Assembly (NCBI GenBank): GCA_030037035.1
Contig: JASHSA010000187.1
Coordinates: 1 to 29,720, forward strand
Reading direction: 5' to 3'
DNA from: Thermoplasmata archaeon
Lineage (GTDB): Archaea > Thermoplasmatota > Thermoplasmata > Lutacidiplasmatales > UBA184
Length of the DNA stretch: 29,720 nucleotides
Shown: positions 23,361 to 29,720 of the stretch, in pieces
Position numbering within the stretch: position 1 is the stretch's first letter
Layout: each line of letters starts with the position of its first letter
The notes under the pieces: generated by a model
What the model was told of the DNA's origin: nothing
Databases searched by the model: none
Seen by the model: the letters and a program-made list of their open reading frames with translations, nothing else
Translations under genes and position numbers: made by a program

Positions 23361-26300
23361 GGGCGGCGGGCTGTCGTCCGCCGTCTCGCCCCCGGCCTCG
23401 GAGGCCCCGTCGTCGGGTGCCGGGGCGGTCTCGGCGATCTCGGCCGCCACGGGGAGTTCCGGCGCGGGGGCCTCGCCGAGGACCGTCGCGAGGTCGGTGG
23501 CGGAGAGGAGCCCCGGGGTGAGATGGACCCAGGCGCGGGCGTCGTGCTCCCGAGCGAGCTGGTCGAGGTCCCGCAAGAACCCCGCGACCGCGACGGCGCC
23601 GTGGATCTGGGCGAGGTACTCGATCCCTTCGAGGAAGACGGCGGTGATCCCGTTCGCCTCGATCCCCTGGCGCAGCAGCGCGGAGATCGCGCGGAGGTCC
23701 CCGGGCCGTACCGTGCGGTCCCGGACGAGATTGCTCAGCCAGTAGACGGCCGCCGGCCTCGGCCCGACCAGCGCGCGGAGGCGCTCGGGGTTCTCCCGGA
23801 CGACGGCGAGCCCGCGGTGGCCGGCCGCGGTCGCGTCCAGGAACGGCTGCAGGGAGGGAAGGATCGTGGGCGAGAGCTGCACGTCGATCCCGGTCGTCAA
23901 CGGCGGGGGGGCCTCGACCTGCGGCGCGGGACGCAGTGACTCCGGGACGTACGCCGGCTCGAGCGGGGGCTTCGGCACCGGGGCCGGCGCGGACAAAGGA
24001 GGGGAGGGGGTCGGCAGGCGCGCCGCGGGCTCCGGCACCGGCGTCGCCGGGGGCACGGGAACCGTCCCGACGCTCACGGTCGGGGACGGTTGCCCCACGA
24101 GCGGCGCGACCGGTACCGGCACCGGCGGGACCGCGACCACCGGGGTTCGGCCGGCGGCCGTGACCTCAACCCTCGGCGGGGTCTCCGGCGGCTCGAGAGA
24201 CGGCGGAGACCGTGGGGCGGCGGTTGTCGGGGCGGCGGGCACCTCGCCGTCGCGCGCGGCGCGGGCAGGCGGGTCCCGCGGGGGCCGGGGGCGGGGAGCC
24301 GCGGGCGGGACCGGACGGCCGACCTTGGTGAACAGCTGGGCGGCGACCGCGCGCCCGAACCCGGGCAGCGTGGCGAGCTGCTCGAACGACGCGTGCGAGA
24401 TCTCGTCGACGCTGGAGAACCCGGCGTTCATCGCGAGCGCGACCTTCGCGGGCCCGAGCAGCGGGGCGCCCAGGAGCTGGTCGAGCTGTTCTCCCAGCCC
24501 TCGGATCGCCTCCTCGCGGCGGATCACCGCGTCGTTGGCGAAGTCGACCTCCGCCGCCGACGCCGCCGGCTGTCGGATCGGCATCCGGCGCGCCGCGCCG
24601 GCGATCCCCTTCGAGACCGGCCGCGCCCGCCGACGGGGCGGACGGTCGAGTCCTGGGATCTCGGCCGCCCACCGCGGGCCGAGGCGGGTCCGGCCGGTGA
24701 CCGCCGCCGCGACCGGGACCCCCTGCGTCGGGGCGTCGATCGTCAGCGACGCGACGCCGAGCTCGGCGGCGATCGCGGCCCAGTGGTCGCGCAGCTCCCG
24801 GGCGAGCGGGTCGACCGCCACGACCCGGACCGTCAGCGGCCGCGCGGCGTCGCGGCCGACGACGCGGAGCCGGCGGGCGATCCGGCGGACCAGCCAGGAG
24901 GCGTCCGCCGAGAGGGCGAGCGTGGCCGGCGAGCCGGCTTGCCCCGCGCCGGCCGGGAGTTCCACGTACATCTCGCCGAGGGCGAACGGCGTCGGCTGGA
25001 CCCGTTCCGGGAGCGACTCGACGTAGGCGAGCATCGCGGGGGTGATCTGATGCGGCTGGCCCTGCACGAACACGGAGATCCCCCGGCCGGCGTCGGCCTC
25101 GGCCGAGCGGCGCGGGGGCATCCGTCGCAGCAGGTGGACGATCTGGGTCGCCAGCGCCGGGTACGCCCGCTGGATCTCGCTCTCCACCGGGACGAGCTGT
25201 CGGCGCCGTCCCTCCCACGGCGTCCGGGGACTGCCGACCTCCAGACGCGCGACCCCCCCGAGGCGCTCGAGCAGCGCTCGGTCCCCGCGGAGCTTGTCGC
25301 CGAGCGCGTCGTCGGCGACGACGATCGCCGCCGCCGGGAGGACGGTCCCGGCCGCGAGACGTCGCGCGAGCCGGAAGCGCTCCAGGGCCCGGATCACGGC
25401 GAGCCACCGGTCCCACGCCTCGGCCAGCGAGCCGTCCGGGGTTGGTCGCTCGACGTCGAACGGTTCGGTCTCGAAGAGGCTTCGCAGCTCCGGCTTCAAC
25501 GTCCGGTTCACCGACTCCGCCGTGAACGGGGCGATCGGGGCGAGCGCGGTCGCCAGCGCTCCGACGACCGTCGCGAGCGTGCGGTTCGACGCGCGTCGCA
25601 GGGACGGCGCCGAGGAGGAGCCCGTCCGCGGCCGGACGAGGTCGACGTAGCGCGGCAGGTCTGACTCGAGGAAGCGGACCAGGCGGCGATGGGCCTCGGC
25701 CGGCCGTCCCTCCTCATAGGCGGCGAGCGCTTGGAGCTCGGTCTGTCCCCAGCGAGCGAGGAGCGCCCGGTCCTCCGGTTGGAGGTCGCGGTCGGTCCCC
25801 GCCCCCTCCCCCGGTTCCAGGCTCGCCGCGACGCGGACCGCGAGGTCGGAAAGGCGCGCGAGCCGGCGGCGTTCCTGGCGGCAGCGCTCCACGATCGTGC
25901 CGCCGGGGCCCTCGCTGCGGTCGGTGCGCACGAAGACGCTCCGCACGGCGTCCGCGCCGTGCTCGGCGACGAGCCCGACGAGGTCGACGTCGCTGACCGT
26001 CGGGAGGACCGTCGCCCGCACCTCGGCGGGCGGGCCGTCGACGCCCGCCATCGCCGCGAGATGGTGGACGATCGCCGGCACGCGCCGGCGCTCGCCGACG
26101 TAGAGCCGGGCGCTGTCGCCCGCGCCGGCCGGGTCGTTGCGGGCCCACGCCGCGAAGGCGGCGGCGACCGACGGGACCAGGCGCCGGGCGACGACGCGCC
26201 GGAGCCCCCCGCAGGGGCAGCGACCGGCCGCCTCCGGGCCGTCGAGCCGGGAGCATCGCTCGCATTCGCTGAGCGCGACCGCCTCCGGAGCGTCGCTCGC

Positions 26301-27566
26301 GGTCGTCTCGCTCACCGGCCACGGGGTCGGGTCGAGTTGGGCGATCGACCGGTCCTCCGGCAGCAGCTGGGCGTACCGCGCGAGGATCTCCGCCGGGAAC
26401 CGCGCAGGCTCGAGGCACCAGCAGCGGCCCGGGAACCAGACCAGCGGGCGGCCGCAGACCCCGCAGTACGGGACCCCCCGGAGCACCCGCAGGCGGGCGA
26501 GCACGCTCCCGCCCTCGGTGAGGTCGCGGGCGACGAACGCGTTCGCGGTCTCGAGGTCGAGACCGGAGTACTTGTGCATCAGCGTCAGGTCGAGCGCCCC
26601 GTGCGCGGTGAGGAGCGGCCAGCCGACGACGCCGAGCCGCTCGGCGATCTGCGCGTCGGAGCCGCCGTGGCCGGGAACGAGCGGCACGACCCCGGTGCCG
26701 CTGTCGCCGACCTCCGTCACCGCCTGGATCGTCCCCGACGGGGACGGCAGCGAGGCGCCGTCGGGGAACTCGTGGCGGAGCGGGAACTCGTAGCGGCGAC
26801 CGGCGTAGGCGCGCCCGGGACGCTCCTCCACGACCGTGAGCTCGACCCCGGGAAGCCAGCTCTTCAGGCGGTCGAGCGACGAGCGGAGGGTGAGCAGGCG
26901 AGCGCGGAGGTCGCCGCGCCGGTAGTCGACGGTGGCGTACGCTAGCTCGGGGCTGACGAGCAGGGCGGTCGCCCCGAGGACCCTCCACGGCGCGTCGACC
27001 CAGGCGAGCGCGTCGACCTGGGGGGCGTCCCCCTCCCGCTCGAGCGGGAAGCGGACGAGGAACGTGTCGCCGAGCTCCTGGTGGTAGATCGCCCGTTCCG
27101 GGCTCCGGGGGGCGGCGCACGACGGGCAGAGGCGGACCGTCCCGTCGCGCGTGACCAGTAAGCCGGCGGCGGCGAGCCGGGCGGCGATCCGCTGGACCCC
27201 GGCGGAGCGGTCCGCGTCGTCGAACGTCCGTCGCTCGGCGCCGCCGGTCCAGACCCCCAGCGCGTCGAGCAGCGGCGAGACGACCGAGTCCGGGGCGTCG
27301 CGGCTCCAACCCTCGCGCCGGAGCGTCCCGAGCGCGCGATCCCCGGCGAGGAGCGTCGCGCGCGCGTCGACGTCCGCGGCGACCGCTCGCTGCGCCACCA
27401 GGACCGGCGGGTCGCCCGGGGTGTAGCCGCCGACGAACTGGCGCAGCATCCCCCCCGTCCCCCGGCCGAGGACGCCGTCCCGCGGAGGGAGCCCGCGGGC
27501 GCTCCAGAGCCGACGGACCTCCTCCTCGATCCGCGCGAACGAACGGGCGTCCTCGGGGCCGTGCAT
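22698..27566 (-). CDS. isoleucyl-tRNA-synthetase-like fusion with HhH, DUF835 and repeat tail
   Basis: This is a 1622-residue protein starting at ATG 27566. Residues 1-970 follow archaeal IleRS end to end. There is an N-terminal helix (I-E-E-E-V-R-R-L-W), then C-P-S-C (147-150) before an editing-domain-like part (D-A-P-W near 191; G-T-G-V-V near 290 with G-G-S-D). Zinc knuckles follow (C368/C371 with C382/C384; C435/C438 with C450/C452). A core tail E-H-G-A-D-A-V-R (535), an anticodon-binding-like helical part and the IleRS C-terminal domain complete it. The HIGH motif and its surroundings are absent and the KMSKS place reads L-P-T-V-S-D-V, so aminoacylation is not expected. The editing-site Thr cluster is also lost (V-D-A-P for T-T-x-P). 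Two helix-hairpin-helix motifs (about 1024-1082), a Pro-rich linker, a DUF835 domain (about 1228-1372, with V-Y-W-L-S-N-L and F-L-E-G-I-E-Y-L) and a Pro/Glu repeat tail follow. Role unknown; possibly RNA binding or signalling. Confidence 0.75.
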   Translation of the reverse strand: MHGPEDARSFARIEEEVRRLWSARGLPPRDGVLGRGTGGMLRQFVGGYTPGDPPVLVAQRAVAADVDARATLLAGDRALGTLRREGWSRDAPDSVVSPLLDALGVWTGGAERRTFDDADRSAGVQRIAARLAAAGLLVTRDGTVRLCPSCAAPRSPERAIYHQELGDTFLVRFPLEREGDAPQVDALAWVDAPWRVLGATALLVSPELAYATVDYRRGDLRARLLTLRSSLDRLKSWLPGVELTVVEERPGRAYAGRRYEFPLRHEFPDGASLPSPSGTIQAVTEVGDSGTGVVPLVPGHGGSDAQIAERLGVVGWPLLTAHGALDLTLMHKYSGLDLETANAFVARDLTEGGSVLARLRVLRGVPYCGVCGRPLVWFPGRCWCLEPARFPAEILARYAQLLPEDRSIAQLDPTPWPVSETTASDAPEAVALSECERCSRLDGPEAAGRCPCGGLRRVVARRLVPSVAAAFAAWARNDPAGAGDSARLYVGERRRVPAIVHHLAAMAGVDGPPAEVRATVLPTVSDVDLVGLVAEHGADAVRSVFVRTDRSEGPGGTIVERCRQERRRLARLSDLAVRVAASLEPGEGAGTDRDLQPEDRALLARWGQTELQALAAYEEGRPAEAHRRLVRFLESDLPRYVDLVRPRTGSSSAPSLRRASNRTLATVVGALATALAPIAPFTAESVNRTLKPELRSLFETEPFDVERPTPDGSLAEAWDRWLAVIRALERFRLARRLAAGTVLPAAAIVVADDALGDKLRGDRALLERLGGVARLEVGSPRTPWEGRRRQLVPVESEIQRAYPALATQIVHLLRRMPPRRSAEADAGRGISVFVQGQPHQITPAMLAYVESLPERVQPTPFALGEMYVELPAGAGQAGSPATLALSADASWLVRRIARRLRVVGRDAARPLTVRVVAVDPLARELRDHWAAIAAELGVASLTIDAPTQGVPVAAAVTGRTRLGPRWAAEIPGLDRPPRRRARPVSKGIAGAARRMPIRQPAASAAEVDFANDAVIRREEAIRGLGEQLDQLLGAPLLGPAKVALAMNAGFSSVDEISHASFEQLATLPGFGRAVAAQLFTKVGRPVPPAAPRPRPPRDPPARAARDGEVPAAPTTAAPRSPPSLEPPETPPRVEVTAAGRTPVVAVPPVPVPVAPLVGQPSPTVSVGTVPVPPATPVPEPAARLPTPSPPLSAPAPVPKPPLEPAYVPESLRPAPQVEAPPPLTTGIDVQLSPTILPSLQPFLDATAAGHRGLAVVRENPERLRALVGPRPAAVYWLSNLVRDRTVRPGDLRAISALLRQGIEANGITAVFLEGIEYLAQIHGAVAVAGFLRDLDQLAREHDARAWVHLTPGLLSATDLATVLGEAPAPELPVAAEIAETAPAPDDGASEAGGETADDSPPPTEASDGAPAPGPAAEPAEPPAPSSSEEKEAGPPSEAPDGALAPAPAVEPTDPPAPLSSEEDEAPTAPPPVGEPDATVPPSPEEPDGAPAPAPPAEPKEPPAPSPPEENEAPPAPVGEPDATGSPPPEEPEGAPAPAPAVEPTEPPAPSSSEEDGAPPAPPPVVEPDATGPPPPEEPDGAPAPEAPVEPAESPAPSPSEEKEAPPAPPPGHEPDATGPPPS

Positions 27567-27606
27567 CCGTTTCCCCGCTTCCGTGCGGGAGCGAGGCGGC
27601 CCGTCG

Positions 27607-27616
27607 GGAATAAACC
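27607..27616 (-). promoter_or_regulatory. TATA-like box of the synthetase-like fusion
   Basis: The minus strand reads GGTTTATTCC, centred about 46 bp before ATG 27566. It predicts a transcript start near 27586 and a leader of about 20 bases, which contains a GGGG run close to the start codon. Confidence 0.45.
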
Positions 27617-27687
27617 CTCCTCGGCTGCCGCAGGGCCGGCCGGCGGCGCGCGCGCCGGCTCGGCGCGTGAGCGCCGCCGTGCGGAGA

Positions 27688-27700
27688 AACCGTTAAGGAA
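27688..27700 (+). promoter_or_regulatory. TATA-like box of the aIF5A gene
   Basis: The run aaccgttaaggaa, centred about 36 bp before ATG 27730, is the only A/T-rich patch on this side of the divergent intergenic region. It predicts a short leader of roughly 10 bases. Confidence 0.45.
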
Positions 27701-27729
27701 CGCCGCTCGTCGCTGCGCGCGGAGCTTCG

Positions 27730-28116
27730 ATGGCCTGGACGCAGCAAGAGGTACGCGAACTGAAGGAAGGCCGCTACCTCCTGATCGACGAGGAGCCGTG
27801 TCGCATCCTCAGCATCCAGACCTCGAAGCCCGGTAAGCACGGGGAGGCGAAGGCGCGGATCGACGCGGTCGGGCTGTTCGACGGCTCGAAGCGCAGCGTC
27901 GTCTTCCCGGTGAAGCACAAGGTCCAGGTGCCGCTGATCGGCAAGCGCCAGGCCCAGGTGCTGTCGATGAGCGCGACCGAGGTCCAGCTGATGGACCTCG
28001 AGACGTACGAGACGTTCCAGCTGCCGGTCGACGACGAGACGCGGGCCGGCCTCGCGCCGGGCGGCGAGGTCCAGTACCTCGACGCGATGGGCAAGCGCAG
28101 GATCACCCGCGCCTAG
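27730..28116 (+). CDS. eif5A: translation factor aIF5A
   Basis: This is a 128-residue protein starting at ATG 27730, the normal length for archaeal IF5A. The N-terminal SH3-like barrel carries the loop S-K-P-G-K-H-G-E-A-K-A-R, where Lys36 is the residue converted to (deoxy)hypusine in archaea; the surrounding G-K-H-G is intact. The C-terminal OB-fold half (from about residue 70) is complete. aIF5A helps the ribosome through poorly reacting sequences such as polyproline, by analogy with eIF5A and bacterial EF-P; this is of interest because the divergent neighbour has a long polyproline tail. A short-leader promoter lies upstream. The downstream coiled-coil gene is on the same strand but has its own TATA box. 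Confidence 0.95.
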   Translation: MAWTQQEVRELKEGRYLLIDEEPCRILSIQTSKPGKHGEAKARIDAVGLFDGSKRSVVFPVKHKVQVPLIGKRQAQVLSMSATEVQLMDLETYETFQLPVDDETRAGLAPGGEVQYLDAMGKRRITRA

Positions 28117-28152
28117 CTTGGCGACGCCGTCGCGCTGGCGTCCCTCGTGTGA

Positions 28153-28160
28153 TTTATAAG
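28153..28160 (+). promoter_or_regulatory. TATA box of the coiled-coil gene
   Basis: TTTATAAG, centred about 25 bp before ATG 28181, is the best TATA match in the window. It predicts a leaderless transcript starting at that ATG and so supports 28181 as the true start even though the frame breaks shortly after it. Confidence 0.65.
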
Positions 28161-28180
28161 GGGGCCCGAGCATCGAAGCG

Positions 28181-29720
28181 ATGTCCGAGCCCTTGACCGG
28201 CCGTCCGGGAGGGCACGGCGGTCAGGGGGGAGTACGACGTCCGGTCAGGGGGGCCCCGGGCCCCTCCCGTCCTCCCGACTGACCCGGATCCTCCAGGAGA
28301 AGGCCGACGCACTGCGCAAGCGGCGCCAGGCCGCGGAAAGCGTCCAGCACGACGTCGACGAGCGGCTCGCCCAGCTCGCGCGTCTCGGGATCACGCCGGC
28401 CGGGGTCGCCGAACGCCAGGAGCAGCTGCGCGAGCTCGCCCGTCGCACCGACTGGGACCAGCTCGAGCTCCAGGCGAAGGCGCTCCTCGAGCAGCTCGCG
28501 ACGACCGTCCCGGCGGCGATCGAAGGACGCCGCCGGCGCTCCGAGGAGTTCGCCGGCCGCCTGCGCGACGTCGGGGTCCCGCTGCCGGTCGCGCTGACCG
28601 GCGAGCTCGCCGAGCTCGCCCATCCGCCCCGCGACGCGTCGTGGGCCGACACGCTCGGCCGCCTCGCGGGCGTCGACGACGGCCTGCGCGCGGCGGCCGC
28701 CGGGCACCTCGAGAGCGTGCGGGCCCAGGCGCTCGACCTCGCGCGGTGGGCCGGGCTCGCCGGGGCTCGCCTCACCGAGCTCGAGAAGGCGCTGCCGGAC
28801 CCGGCGGCGGCGGTCCGGGACGACCGAGTCGCCGAGGCGCTCGCCGCCGTCCGCTCGATCGTCCGCGAGCGGTTCCCCGAGATCGCCGAGCGCCGCCAGC
28901 GCGGCCGGGATCTTGCCGGAAGGCTCCGCGCCGTCGCCGAGGAGCTCGGCGTCTCGCTCCAGGGGATCGACACGGCGCTCGCCCAGGACGCCGACGCTCC
29001 GGCCGAGCGCTGGCCGGGGACGGTCGCGCAGCTCGAGTCGGCGTCGCGCGAGCTCGCCGAGACGCTGCGCGCGAAGGCGGCCCAGTCGGTCGAGGGGCTG
29101 CGCGCCTCGCTCGGACAGCTTCCGGAGTTCGGCGTCGACCCGGCGCCGGCGCGCGCGACGGTCGACGTCGCGCTCGCCCGCCTACCGGCCGCCGCGCCGG
29201 ACGAGATCGCCGGCGTCCTCGCGGAGGCGCGCGCCGCCGTCGAGGAGCCGATCGTCACGGTCGTCGCGGGGCTGCTGGACGAGGTCCGGCCGCGCATCGC
29301 GAGCGCGCGGCGGCTCGGCCGGGACCCCCGCGAGGTCTTCGCCGCGATGAACCGCGCCCGCGAGGCGCTGCGGCTGCGGATCTACTCGGAGGCGCTCGCC
29401 GCCGCCCAGGAGGCGCTCGAGAAGGTCCGGGGCCTCACCGCCGACCTCGACACGACCCGCGACGAGCTCGCGAGCGTCGACGAGATGGCGCGGAGGTTCC
29501 AGGGCGTCGGCTTCTCGTCGGCGCCGGTCGAGGCGGAGCTCGCCCGGGTCCGCCGCCACCTCGAGCGGGCGGAGGTCGCGCCGGCGCGCGAGGCGCTCCA
29601 GGTCGCGGTGCGCGACCTCGGCGCCGGCGCGGTCCGGTTCTTCCTCGAGCGGTGGAAGGCGCTCGACGGCGCCCGCGCCTTCGCGCGCGAGCGCGGCTTC
29701 CTGCCGGTGGACGCCGAGCG
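28181..29720 (+). CDS. long coiled-coil protein, frame broken near its start, runs off the window
   Basis: The ATG at 28181 opens a frame that stops at TGA 28280. A second frame (codon starts 28153 onward) is open to the window end and has strong coding character from about 28279, but has no ATG, GTG or TTG before GTG 28717. Joining them by one base backwards in the G6 run at 28225-28230 gives a start M-S-E-P-L-T-G-R-P-G-G-H-G-G-Q-G, a Gly/Ser/Thr/Pro linker, then helix L-T-R-I-L-Q-E-K-A-D-A-L. A sequencing or assembly loss of one G, a real mutation or a -1 shift are all possible. The remaining 480 residues are Ala/Leu/Glu/Arg-rich with heptads and repeated helical bundles, such as F-A-G-R-L-R-D-V-G-V and L-A-G-R-L-R-A-V-A-E-E-L-G-V. 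No membrane span. Function unknown; probably a structural or scaffold protein. The C-terminus is outside the window. Confidence 0.65.
28219..28253 (+). repeat. 12-bp direct repeat containing G6 runs
   Basis: CGGTCAGGGGGG occurs at 28219-28230 and 28242-28253, 23 bases apart, within the stretch where the coiled-coil gene changes frame. Either G6 run could gain or lose a base by slippage. Confidence 0.7.

Noticed and set aside
21607..23745. Plus-strand frame with Gly/Ser-rich repeats
   Set aside because: It is the complement of the Pro/Glu tandem repeats of the synthetase-like fusion and has no domain of its own; it also overlaps the IS630-derived gene and the anchored-protein operon.
28245..29297. 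Minus-strand frame opposite the coiled-coil gene
   Set aside because: Ser/Arg/Ala-rich shadow of a strongly coding plus-strand frame.
1..29720. CRISPR arrays, rRNA or complete tRNA genes
   Set aside because: No regularly spaced identical repeats, no rRNA-like blocks and no cloverleaf were found by eye.

Overview
The window looks like a piece of a very GC-rich archaeal chromosome, most likely from the Thermoplasmatota (Euryarchaeota side). Evidence: an archaeal aIF5A with its hypusine motif; short AT-rich TATA-like elements about 25-28 bp upstream of several start codons, as in leaderless archaeal genes; a thermopsin-family (A5) protein; and giant secreted proteins built from the F-x-E-S-G-L-P-x-G-x-x-W repeat common in this group. 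Lineage below phylum is not resolvable by eye.

Layout. Positions 1-3535 hold the 3' end of one M29-aminopeptidase-like gene, a long gene-poor stretch with a strong 16-bp hairpin, an alpha/alpha-toroid (prenyltransferase/squalene-oxidase-repeat) protein whose start is unresolved, and a complete second M29-like gene that appears to lack the family's metal ligands. Positions 3925-11900 hold two convergent giant surface proteins, one a repeat protein and one a thermopsin-Kelch-beta-helix fusion; each ends in a perfect hairpin. Position 12422 starts a GNAT acetyltransferase. A minus-strand block (18205 down to 13218) encodes a secreted protein, a protein with a weak kinase-like motif, a helical protein, and a membrane protein with an outside FTESGLP domain and an inside zinc ribbon; the last three genes overlap.

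Positions 18351-20204 hold a PHP-domain phosphoesterase, a polytopic membrane protein and a SHOCT-domain membrane protein. Positions 20677-21755 hold an IS630-derived gene that has lost part of its RNase H core but kept its DNA-binding part; its TATA box sits inside a perfect 8+8 bp palindrome. Then comes a two-gene minus operon of a secreted/anchored protein and a 61-residue membrane protein. Positions 27566-22698 encode the most unusual gene: a full-length isoleucyl-tRNA-synthetase-like protein without HIGH or KMSKS signatures, fused to helix-hairpin-helix motifs, a DUF835 domain and a proline/acid-rich tandem-repeat tail. It is divergent from aIF5A (27730-28116). The window ends inside a long coiled-coil gene that reads as one protein only if a one-base shift in a G6 run is assumed.

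The best candidates for undescribed biology are the degenerate synthetase fusion, the domesticated-transposase gene with its operator-like palindrome, and the four-gene surface/zinc-ribbon block. All assignments are from reading the sequence; no database search or structure prediction was run.
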